This document shows positions 1-5,768 of a stretch of DNA of 5,768 nt, piece by piece; positions within the stretch are counted from its first letter, which is position 1; each line of letters opens with the position of its first letter. The notes below the pieces were generated by a model. That model did not search any database. It had not been told where the DNA came from and saw only the letters and a list, made by a program, of their open reading frames with translations. The stretch is from Syntrophales bacterium. GTDB lineage: Bacteria; Desulfobacterota; Syntrophia; Syntrophales; UBA8958. The stretch spans positions 1 to 5,768 of the forward strand of contig JALNVY010000160.1 of assembly GCA_023231165.1 (NCBI GenBank), in the 5' to 3' direction. Both the position numbers and the translations under genes were made by a program.

Positions 1-132
1 CCTTCGAAGGTTAATTATGGAGACGTTGCCCTGATCATCATCGGCGCCATGACAATCTGTTTCCTCTCGACGATTTATCCCTCGCTGCGCGCATCGAAAC
101 TGGATCCGGCAGAATCTTTGAGGTACGATTAG
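1..132 (+). CDS. LolC/LolE-family lipoprotein-releasing permease, C-terminal end (partial)
   Basis: Only the last 43 codons and the TAG stop are in the window; the gene begins upstream. The peptide has a hydrophobic stretch (VALIIIGAMTICFLSTIYPS, about residues 9-28 of the fragment), which would be the last transmembrane helix. It is followed by a short basic cytoplasmic tail, LRASKLDPAESLRYD. A tail of the form 'PS.RA...DPAE.LRY' is typical of the FtsX-like permeases LolC and LolE. These pair with the ATPase LolD to pull mature lipoproteins out of the inner membrane and pass them to LolA. The next gene encodes that ATPase and starts on the last base of this stop codon, which supports the call. 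LolC, LolE and the single LolF-type permease cannot be told apart from this fragment. MacB-type permeases end similarly but usually carry a fused ATPase. Confidence 0.85.
   Translation, partial: PSKVNYGDVALIIIGAMTICFLSTIYPSLRASKLDPAESLRYD
120..123 (+). promoter_or_regulatory. Ribosome binding site for lolD
   Basis: GAGG lies in the last codons of the upstream permease gene, 8 bases before a GTG codon. No ATG is available at this position, so this site together with the 1-base stop/start overlap (TAGTG) decides the GTG start of lolD. Confidence 0.6.
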
Positions 133-809
133 TGATCCTGGTTAACGATCTGAAAAAAACATTTATCAAAGACGGCAACCATATCGAGGTTTTAAAGGGC
201 CTGAACCTCAAAATCAGGAGGGGAGAGTCCCTGGCCATGCTGGGAGTTTCCGGGGCCGGGAAAAGTACCTTGATTCATATCTTGGGCGCCCTGGATCACC
301 CCACTTCCGGGACAGTCCTCTTTGATGATGTCAATATCTTCTCTTGGGACGACAATAAAATTGCTAAGTTCAGGAACAGGAAGATCGGCTTTGTCTTTCA
401 GCTTCACAATCTGCTGCCCGAATTCAGCGCCCTGGAAAACACCATGATGCCGGCCCTGATTCATGGCCTTTCCCGCAGAGAGGCGAAACAGCGGGCAGAA
501 TCTCTGCTGGAGACCGTCGGTCTCGGTCACCGTTTCACACATAAATCCGGCGAGCTTTCCGGCGGGGAGCAACAGCGGGTAGCCGTCGCCAGAGCTTTGG
601 TCATGGAACCTGATATTCTTCTTGCCGATGAACCTACGGGAAACCTTGACACGGAAACAGGAAAAAAGATAGAAGACATTCTGTTAGGACTCAATATCTC
701 AAAAAAAATTACGTTGGTGGTGGTCACCCATAACAAAAGCTTGGCAGACCGCATGCAAAAAAGAGTCGGTCTCCGCGATGGAAGGACATATGACATCTCA
801 TCGACATAA
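132..809 (+). CDS. lolD: Lipoprotein-releasing system ATP-binding protein LolD
   Basis: This 225-residue ABC ATPase powers the LolCDE complex on the cytoplasmic face of the inner membrane. ATP hydrolysis drives release of outer-membrane lipoproteins to the carrier LolA. All ABC motifs are intact: Walker A GVSGAGKST (38-46), Q-loop glutamine in FVFQ (Q90), signature LSGGEQQR (142-149), Walker B DILLADEP (161-168, catalytic E167) and the switch histidine in VVTH (H200). The stretch LLPEFSALENTMMPALI after the Q-loop is typical of LolD and separates it from FtsE. Length is close to E. coli LolD (233). Translation probably starts at GTG, one base overlapping the upstream permease stop, so the two subunits are likely translationally coupled. 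The 3' end overlaps the start of bamA. A MacB-like exporter ATPase is the main alternative, less likely given the outer-membrane biogenesis context. Confidence 0.93.
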   Translation: MILVNDLKKTFIKDGNHIEVLKGLNLKIRRGESLAMLGVSGAGKSTLIHILGALDHPTSGTVLFDDVNIFSWDDNKIAKFRNRKIGFVFQLHNLLPEFSALENTMMPALIHGLSRREAKQRAESLLETVGLGHRFTHKSGELSGGEQQRVAVARALVMEPDILLADEPTGNLDTETGKKIEDILLGLNISKKITLVVVTHNKSLADRMQKRVGLRDGRTYDISST

Positions 810-3462
810 AATTGCCGCGACATCCATAGACTGTATCATCCTTATCATTGGGCTTATCCTTGGGATGATCTTTCTTCACCCGGCAGCTATTTCGGCGGCC
901 GAACCCATTAAGGTCACCCTGCTGCCCTTCACCGTGTACAGTAAAAGTCCGGCGGCCTTTCTACAGGGGACGCTTTATGACAATCTTGCCCGAGAGTTGA
1001 ATAAGGAAAAAAATGTTCAGCTCACCCCCAAGGAAAAGATCATGCAGCTCATGGCGGATCGAAAAGGGGATGACGCAACCATCGTCGCCATGGGCAAGCT
1101 CACGGGGGCGGCATATGTCGTCTCCGGAACCCTGACCGAATTAGGGGAAAGACTGAATGTGGATGTCAAGATCTATGACGTAACGGCCGGCAAATTTCTG
1201 CCTCCATATTCTGCACAGGGGAAAGGTCCGGAAAGTATCTCTTCCATAGCCGCCCAGCTGCGCGGTGACATCCTGATCAAGATAGCCGCGACCCAACGGA
1301 TTGCCCGCATCAGTTTTCAGGGAAATAAAAAGATTGAAAGCAGCGCCCTTAATCAGGTCCTCAAGAGCACCCAGGGAAGTATATACTCCGAAAGCGCTCT
1401 TGCCGATGATATCCGGGCCATCTATAAACTTGGATATTTTGACGACGTGATCGCCGACGTCACGGAAACAGCAGACGGCCGGGTCATAACCTTCGTCGTA
1501 AAAGAAAAGGGTCTCATCACGGATATTCAAATTAAGGGGAACAAGAAATTAGACACCAAAGATATCGAAGCCGCCCTGACTTTCAAGACCCGCCAGGCCC
1601 TTAATCGGGAAAAGATTACGTCCTCTATCGAGAAGATTAAAACCCTTTACGATAACAAAGGCTATTACAACGCCGAGATTACCTATACTGTTGAGAAGGA
1701 AAAAGAAAAAGATATTCGCGTCATCTTCAGCATCAAGGAAAATGACAAGACCTACATTAAAAAGATTTCTTTCGAGGGAAACCAGTCTTACCGGGAAAAA
1801 GAACTAAAAGGTTTGATGAAGACCGAAGAACAGGGATTTTTCCATTATTTTACCGATTCGGGACTCCTCAAAAAAGACGATCTCAAACAGGACGTCAACA
1901 AGCTCAATGCCTTTTACCTGAATAACGGGTTTATCAACGCCCATGTGGGGGACCCGAATATCAGCTTTGATAAAAAAGGTATCTACATCAAGATTCCCAT
2001 CACCGAAGGCCGGAGGTTCAAAATCGGCAGGGTGGACATTACGGGCGATTCGCTGAAGACACCACGCTCGGAACTAATGGGAAAGTTGAATATCAGGAAA
2101 CAGGATAATTTTGACCGCGGGGCGATCATTAAAGATATGGATCTGCTGACGCAAACCTGTAATGATGAAGGTTATGCTTACGCTGATGTATCTCCCCTGA
2201 CCAAAGTCAACGATAAGGACCTTACCGTCGATGTCATATATCAGATCAAGAAAGGTAATACGGTTTATTTCAACCGGATATCCCTCTCCGGAAACACCAA
2301 GACCAGAGACAAGGTCATCAGGAGAAATATCTTGATCGCAGAAGGAGATCTTTACAGCAGTACGAATTTGAAGGGCAGCTACAGTAATCTGATGCGGATG
2401 AGATATTTCGAGGAAGTGGATTTTCAATCCGAGAAGGGTCCGAATGACACCCTTGCCGATGTCAATATCCGCGTCAAGGAAAAGCCGACGGGTATGGTCA
2501 GTATGGGCGCCGGCTACAGCGCCCTGGATAAGGCTATGGCTATGGCCTCGGTATCCCAGGAGAATCTCTTCGGCCGGGGGCAAATCCTGAACCTGAAGGC
2601 CAACGTCGGCTCCGTATCAACCTATTATGATCTCTCCTTTACAGAGCCCTGGCTCTTTGACATGCCAATATGGAGCAAGTTCGACCTCTGGAATTCTACC
2701 CGCAGCTATGATACCTACAACCTGAACACAAAGGGCTTTGGTTCCGTTTTCGGGTACCCCCTATGGGAGAGGCTCATGGGATATGTCTCCTACACCCTGG
2801 CGTTTACAGATGTGGCTGATGTTTTATCCACAGCATCCACTTATATCCAGCAGCAGGCAGGGACTTCCACGACCAGCAGTATGGGCTTCACTCTTTCCCG
2901 AGACACGACAGATGACAACTTTTTCCCCTCCACCGGTTCGAAAAACGCGGCCACGATTCTCCAGGCGGGCGGGTTGTTGGGGGGAACTACAAGTTTCACC
3001 AAATATACGTTTACTTCGGCCTGGTTCTTTCCGTTACCGTTGGAGACCGTTTTTGACATCCGAGGACGAATAGGCTATCTTCAGGCAAATGAAGGCAAAC
3101 CGCTTCCCGTTTATGAAATGTATTACCTCGGGGGGATAAGCACCTTGAGGGGGTTAAGGGATATCGGTCCCAGAGACCCGGTTACGGGGGATCTGATCGG
3201 CGGCTCGACCATGCTGTGCTTCAACGCCGAGCTCGTGTTCCCACTCATCAAAAACGCCGGCATGAAGGGTGTCGCGTTCTTTGATACGGGCAACGCCTGG
3301 GATGGGGGGTATCATCTCGGTGATATGCGGAGAACCACCGGGGTGGGTGTCCGCTGGTATTCTCCCATCGGTCCGTTACGAATTGAATGGGGTTATGTTT
3401 TGGACAGGCTGCCTGGTGAAGATCCGAGCAGATTTGAATTCACCATCGGCATGAATATGTAA
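790..3462 (+). CDS. bamA: Outer membrane protein assembly factor BamA (Omp85), with an extra N-terminal TolB-N/CsgG-like domain
   Basis: BamA is the core of the Bam complex and folds beta-barrel proteins into the outer membrane. From ATG 790 the protein has 890 residues, longer than E. coli BamA (810). Residues 1-36 form a signal peptide (basic MTSHRHK, hydrophobic core, cleavage near AISA|AEP). Residues about 38-166 form an extra alpha/beta domain resembling TolB-N or CsgG. Five POTRA domains follow near 170-241, 242-317, 318-407, 409-488 and 491-565, each opening with a G-N/D turn (FQGNKK, IKGNKK, FEGNQS, ITGDSL, LSGNTK). The 16-strand barrel runs from about 567 to the end. The loop-6 (V/I)RGF motif appears as LRGL (786-789), keeping the invariant Arg-Gly. 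The last residues, FEFTIGMNM, end in Met where an aromatic is usual. The start is uncertain: ATG 790 has GGAAGGA just before it but only 3 bases away, while ATG 778 has no good site. Both lie inside lolD. Skp follows directly. Confidence 0.95.
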   Translation: MTSHRHKIAATSIDCIILIIGLILGMIFLHPAAISAAEPIKVTLLPFTVYSKSPAAFLQGTLYDNLARELNKEKNVQLTPKEKIMQLMADRKGDDATIVAMGKLTGAAYVVSGTLTELGERLNVDVKIYDVTAGKFLPPYSAQGKGPESISSIAAQLRGDILIKIAATQRIARISFQGNKKIESSALNQVLKSTQGSIYSESALADDIRAIYKLGYFDDVIADVTETADGRVITFVVKEKGLITDIQIKGNKKLDTKDIEAALTFKTRQALNREKITSSIEKIKTLYDNKGYYNAEITYTVEKEKEKDIRVIFSIKENDKTYIKKISFEGNQSYREKELKGLMKTEEQGFFHYFTDSGLLKKDDLKQDVNKLNAFYLNNGFINAHVGDPNISFDKKGIYIKIPITEGRRFKIGRVDITGDSLKTPRSELMGKLNIRKQDNFDRGAIIKDMDLLTQTCNDEGYAYADVSPLTKVNDKDLTVDVIYQIKKGNTVYFNRISLSGNTKTRDKVIRRNILIAEGDLYSSTNLKGSYSNLMRMRYFEEVDFQSEKGPNDTLADVNIRVKEKPTGMVSMGAGYSALDKAMAMASVSQENLFGRGQILNLKANVGSVSTYYDLSFTEPWLFDMPIWSKFDLWNSTRSYDTYNLNTKGFGSVFGYPLWERLMGYVSYTLAFTDVADVLSTASTYIQQQAGTSTTSSMGFTLSRDTTDDNFFPSTGSKNAATILQAGGLLGGTTSFTKYTFTSAWFFPLPLETVFDIRGRIGYLQANEGKPLPVYEMYYLGGISTLRGLRDIGPRDPVTGDLIGGSTMLCFNAELVFPLIKNAGMKGVAFFDTGNAWDGGYHLGDMRRTTGVGVRWYSPIGPLRIEWGYVLDRLPGEDPSRFEFTIGMNM

Positions 3463-3476
3463 TGATTAATAAATAT

Positions 3477-3481
3477 GGAGG
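3477..3481 (+). promoter_or_regulatory. Strong ribosome binding site that fixes the skp start
   Basis: GGAGG sits in the 25-base gap between bamA and skp. It is 6 bases before the ATG at 3488 but directly abuts the in-frame ATG at 3482, which is too close to be used. The second Met is therefore the likely start. This is the best-formed Shine-Dalgarno sequence in the window, consistent with high expression of a stoichiometric chaperone. Confidence 0.8.
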
Positions 3482-3487
3482 ATGATC

Positions 3488-4021
3488 ATGAGAAAACATC
3501 TATTTGTTGCAATTGCGGTTGGTATTGTTTTTTCCCTGTCCCTGGGGAATCCTCAATTGTCAAGCGCCGAAAAAATCGGCTTTGTTAATGTGGAAGAGGT
3601 CCTGATGAACTCTGATATCGGCAAGGCGACAGGAGAAGATCTCAAAAAAAGCTACGAAAAAACCAGAAAGACCATCCAGGACCAAGAGAAGGCATTACAG
3701 CGGCTGAAGGATGAATTGGAAAAGCAGCGGCCCGTCCTGACCGAAAAAGCCATGAAAGACAAGGAACAGGCCTACCAGAAAAAGTTCCGGGACTATCAGG
3801 ACCTGGTTAAAGACGCCAACGAGGATATTCAAGGCCGCCGTCAGGAATTCCTGGGCAAGAATGTCCCGGAAATAATGAAGATTGTGGGCAATATCGGCGA
3901 GAAAGAAGGATACACCCTCGTCATGGATCTGAGCAACCCTACCATTGCTTACCATTCCAAGCAGAATAACCTGACACAAAGGGTCACGCAAGAATTCAAC
4001 AAGCTCATGAAGTCAAGGTAG
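3488..4021 (+). CDS. skp: Periplasmic chaperone Skp/OmpH family protein
   Basis: Skp is a soluble periplasmic chaperone whose trimers hold unfolded outer-membrane proteins in a cavity made of long helical arms before delivery to BamA. From ATG 3488 the protein has 177 residues (E. coli precursor 161). Residues 1-27 are a signal peptide: MRK, a hydrophobic core, then cleavage at SSA|EK. The mature protein opens with KIGFVNVEEVL, the family's first beta-strand. A charged, Lys/Glu/Gln-rich helical hairpin follows at about 45-125. The last part, TLVMDLSNPTIAYHS (143-157), and the NLTQRV segment match the C-terminal strands and the terminal 'LT..V' helix that close the trimerisation body. Placement directly after bamA and before lpxD is the classical order. 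The start two codons upstream (3482) is less likely because it abuts the GGAGG site. The sequence family is weakly conserved, but the order and architecture make the call firm. Confidence 0.92.
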   Translation: MRKHLFVAIAVGIVFSLSLGNPQLSSAEKIGFVNVEEVLMNSDIGKATGEDLKKSYEKTRKTIQDQEKALQRLKDELEKQRPVLTEKAMKDKEQAYQKKFRDYQDLVKDANEDIQGRRQEFLGKNVPEIMKIVGNIGEKEGYTLVMDLSNPTIAYHSKQNNLTQRVTQEFNKLMKSR

Positions 4022-4028
4022 TATATTC

Positions 4029-5084
4029 TTGGGAAAGGCCTTAAGCGAACTGGCCGTCCTGCTGGACGGCAAAATCATTGGCGACGCTAACGTCATCATT
4101 AGCGGGGTGAATAGTCTCGATGAGGCGACAGGCGGAGATATTTCGTTTTTCGCCAACCCTAAATACAGGGAAAAAATTGTAACTACAAAAGCTTCCGCTA
4201 TCTTAGTAAAGCCGGGAACCGAAAGCACAGGTAAGAACCTGCTCGTTGTCCAGGATCCATATGTTGCCTTCGGCAAACTGCTTGAATATTTTTATGGGCG
4301 ACCACATCCAAAGGCAGGCATCCACCCCCTGGCTTTCATAGGAGAAAACGCCCTTGTATCCGCTGAGGCCTCGATCTACCCGCATGTTTATGTAGGCGCC
4401 CGTGCCAGAATCGCAAAAGATGTCATCCTCTATCCCGGCGTCGTTATCGACTGCGATGTTACGATTGGCGAGGGAGCTATCCTTTATCCCAATGTCACGG
4501 TATACCCGGGGTGTATCGTCGGCAAACGAGTCACTCTCCATGCGGGAGTGATTATTGGCAGCGATGGTTTTGGTTTCGCCATGCCGGGGCAGGAAAACCG
4601 GAAGATTCCCCAAGTGGGGATAGTCCAGATCGATGATGATGTTGAGATCGGCGCCAATACAACTATTGATCGGGCTACCCTCGGCAGAACATGGATACAA
4701 AGGGGCGTCAAAATAGATAATCTGGTTCAGATTGCTCACAATGTTGTGATCGGGGCAAACTCGATCATTGTCGCCCAGGTCGGTATTTCCGGCAGCACAA
4801 AGATCGGGGAGAGCGTCATGATCGGCGGTCAGGCCGGAGTGGTTGGACACCTCAACATCGGAGACCATGCCATGATTGCCGCCGGAGCCGGCATCCATAA
4901 GGATATCCCCCCGGGACAGATTTGCGCCGGCTCGCCCCAGCAGCCCTACCGGGAATGGCGGCGAATAGTTGCATCTCTCCCCAAGCTCCCGGAGATGAGA
5001 AACAATATCACCGCGCTCACTCGGCGCATTGAAGTTCTTGAAAAAATTATCGAGGAAAAAGAAGGGGGAAAAGCCAACCCATGA
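4029..5084 (+). CDS. lpxD: UDP-3-O-acylglucosamine N-acyltransferase LpxD
   Basis: LpxD transfers a 3-hydroxyacyl chain from acyl carrier protein to the 2-amino group of UDP-3-O-acyl-glucosamine, the third step of lipid A synthesis, in the cytoplasm. The protein has 351 residues (E. coli 341). Residues 1 to about 98 are the uridine-binding N-terminal domain (LSELAVLLDGKIIGD; ISFFANPKY). Residues about 99-300 are hexapeptide repeats forming a left-handed beta-helix. Residues about 304-345 are the C-terminal helical extension. The conserved IGSDGFGFA is at 177-185. The catalytic base is H237 in QIAHN (E. coli H239), and H274 in VGHLNI matches E. coli H276. The likely start is TTG: the family N-terminus aligns there, no ATG is near, and AAGG at 4015-4018 lies 10 bases upstream, inside the end of skp. 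E. coli ruler residue M290 aligns with G288 here, suggesting room for a longer acyl chain. The stop overlaps the lpxA start. Confidence 0.95.
   Translation: MGKALSELAVLLDGKIIGDANVIISGVNSLDEATGGDISFFANPKYREKIVTTKASAILVKPGTESTGKNLLVVQDPYVAFGKLLEYFYGRPHPKAGIHPLAFIGENALVSAEASIYPHVYVGARARIAKDVILYPGVVIDCDVTIGEGAILYPNVTVYPGCIVGKRVTLHAGVIIGSDGFGFAMPGQENRKIPQVGIVQIDDDVEIGANTTIDRATLGRTWIQRGVKIDNLVQIAHNVVIGANSIIVAQVGISGSTKIGESVMIGGQAGVVGHLNIGDHAMIAAGAGIHKDIPPGQICAGSPQQPYREWRRIVASLPKLPEMRNNITALTRRIEVLEKIIEEKEGGKANP
4053..4070 (+). other. Stem-loop in the early lpxD coding region
   Basis: GCCGTCC and GGACGGC form a perfect 7-base-pair GC-rich stem around a TGCT loop, starting 24 bases downstream of the TTG start of lpxD. 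It is followed by AAAATCATT and not by a T-run, so it does not look like an intrinsic terminator. It could affect translation of lpxD or protect the 3' end of a processed skp message, or it may be chance within codons for AVLLDGK. Confidence 0.35.
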
Positions 5085-5768
5085 AGATCCATCCCACTGC
5101 CATCATCTCACCGGAAGCCCATCTGGAGGAGGGCGTAGAGATTGGTCCCTACTCTATTATCGGTTCTGATGTAACCATTGGTAAAAACACGATTATCGGC
5201 CCCCATGTCGTCATTGACTCTCAGACGGATATCGGCGAGGGTTGCCGGATTTTTCAATTCTCCTCCATCGGCGCCGTCCCTCAGGACCTGAAATTCAAGG
5301 GAGAGGCAACCCGGACAATTATTGGGAATTACAATACGATCCGGGAGTATGTGACGATTCACCGGGCAACCTCGGCAGATATCGGGGTAACCATTATGGG
5401 AGATTACAATTTATTGATGGCCTATTGTCATGTCGCCCACAATTGCAAACTTGGCAATCGCATTGTCATGGCGAATGCCGCCAACCTGGCCGGGCACATC
5501 CACGTCGAGGATAACGCCATCATCGGGGGGCTGACGGGTATCCACCAGTTCGTCCGTATCGGCGCCCATTGCATCATCGGGGGCTGTTCCGCCGTCGCCA
5601 AAGACGTCCCTCCCTTTGTCATGGCCTCAGGAAATATAGCCAAGCTGTACGGCCTCAATATGATCGGCCTCAAACGGAGAAACTTCTCCGCAGAGACAAT
5701 CCAGTCATTGAAGCAGGCCTACCGCCTTGTTTTCAGATCATCGCTGTTGCTGAAAACGGCAATCGCGA
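5081..5768 (+). CDS. lpxA: Acyl-ACP--UDP-N-acetylglucosamine O-acyltransferase LpxA (3' end outside window)
   Basis: LpxA performs the first step of lipid A synthesis: it moves a 3-hydroxyacyl chain from acyl carrier protein to the 3-hydroxyl of UDP-GlcNAc in the cytoplasm. The reading frame is open from ATG 5081 to the window edge, giving 229 codons of an expected 260 or so. Hexapeptide repeats of the beta-helix begin at once (IHPTAIISPEAHLEEGVEIG). Family landmarks are FSSIGAVPQDLKF (60-72), GEATRTIIGNYNTIRE (74-89), the catalytic region YCHVAHNCKLGNR (H117 and H120, matching E. coli H122 and H125), LAGH (H139), GIHQF (H155), GGCSAVAKDVPP (167-178) and GLNMIGLKRR (191-200), leading into the helical C-terminal domain. 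The ATG overlaps the lpxD stop as ATGA, and a GAAGGGGGAA stretch lies about 10 bases upstream, so translation is probably coupled. Gly168 aligns with E. coli ruler G173. Ile186 stands where E. coli has H191. Confidence 0.94.
   Translation, partial: MKIHPTAIISPEAHLEEGVEIGPYSIIGSDVTIGKNTIIGPHVVIDSQTDIGEGCRIFQFSSIGAVPQDLKFKGEATRTIIGNYNTIREYVTIHRATSADIGVTIMGDYNLLMAYCHVAHNCKLGNRIVMANAANLAGHIHVEDNAIIGGLTGIHQFVRIGAHCIIGGCSAVAKDVPPFVMASGNIAKLYGLNMIGLKRRNFSAETIQSLKQAYRLVFRSSLLLKTAIA

Noticed and set aside
1..10. Perfect palindrome CCTTCGAAGG at the window edge
   Set aside because: It lies inside the permease coding frame (PSK) and is short enough to arise by chance; no repeat of it was noticed elsewhere.
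2074..2583. Minus-strand open frame of 169 codons opposite bamA
   Set aside because: It falls opposite the fourth and fifth POTRA domains and the first barrel strands; no family features, and the plus-strand gene explains the sequence.
2738..3073. Plus-strand open frame of 111 codons in another frame within bamA
   Set aside because: Biased, low-sense composition (rich in P, R, S, W) and full overlap with the conserved BamA barrel mark it as a shadow frame.
3482..3487. Upstream in-frame ATG as the start of skp
   Set aside because: It directly abuts the GGAGG site, leaving no spacer; ATG 3488 has a proper 6-base spacing and begins a cleaner signal peptide (MRKH).
3463..3487. Possible promoter or terminator between bamA and skp
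   Set aside because: The gap is only 25 bases, A/T-rich, without a stable hairpin or a recognisable -35/-10 pair; only the ribosome site is supported.
4203..4898. Minus-strand open frame of 231 codons opposite lpxD
   Set aside because: Its translation has no recognisable domain and lies antisense to the well-supported hexapeptide repeats of lpxD, whose repetitive codons tend to leave antisense frames open.
5142..5600. Repeated short 'atcggc/atcggg' motifs in lpxD and lpxA that look like a DNA repeat
   Set aside because: They encode the Ile-Gly steps of the hexapeptide beta-helix; the periodicity is protein-level, not a DNA repeat element.

Overview
The window is one tightly packed, fully plus-strand gene cluster for building the Gram-negative outer membrane. 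In order it holds the 3' end of a lolC/lolE-type permease gene, lolD (lipoprotein release ATPase), bamA (outer-membrane protein assembly), skp/ompH (periplasmic chaperone), lpxD, and lpxA, which runs off the right edge. Junctions are a 1-base overlap (lolC/E-lolD), an overlap of about 20 bases (lolD-bamA), gaps of about 25 and 7 bases (bamA-skp, skp-lpxD), and a 4-base ATGA overlap (lpxD-lpxA). No intergenic space is large enough to hold an obvious promoter or terminator, so the genes are probably co-transcribed from upstream of the window. No stretch over 300 bases lacks a gene, and I saw no RNA gene, mobile element, CRISPR array or attachment site.

The gene order and protein styles suggest a diderm with lipopolysaccharide, most likely a deltaproteobacterium in the broad sense (Desulfobacterota, perhaps Syntrophales-like). 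This is an inference from family resemblance and gene order, not from a database search. Base composition and codon use look uniform from gene to gene, with no sign of recent transfer.

The genes link the three supply lines of the outer membrane. LolC/E and LolD extract lipoproteins from the inner membrane; in the Bam system the accessory subunits are lipoproteins, so the Lol genes also serve BamA. Skp carries unfolded outer-membrane proteins to BamA. LpxA and LpxD catalyse the first and third steps of lipid A synthesis.

This is mainly a housekeeping region and I see no new defence or accessory system. The points worth a second look are: a TolB-N/CsgG-like domain of about 130 residues ahead of the five POTRA domains of BamA; a non-aromatic last residue on BamA; absence of fabZ from its common place between lpxD and lpxA; and small residues at the acyl-chain 'ruler' positions of LpxD and LpxA, which hint at long acyl chains on lipid A.
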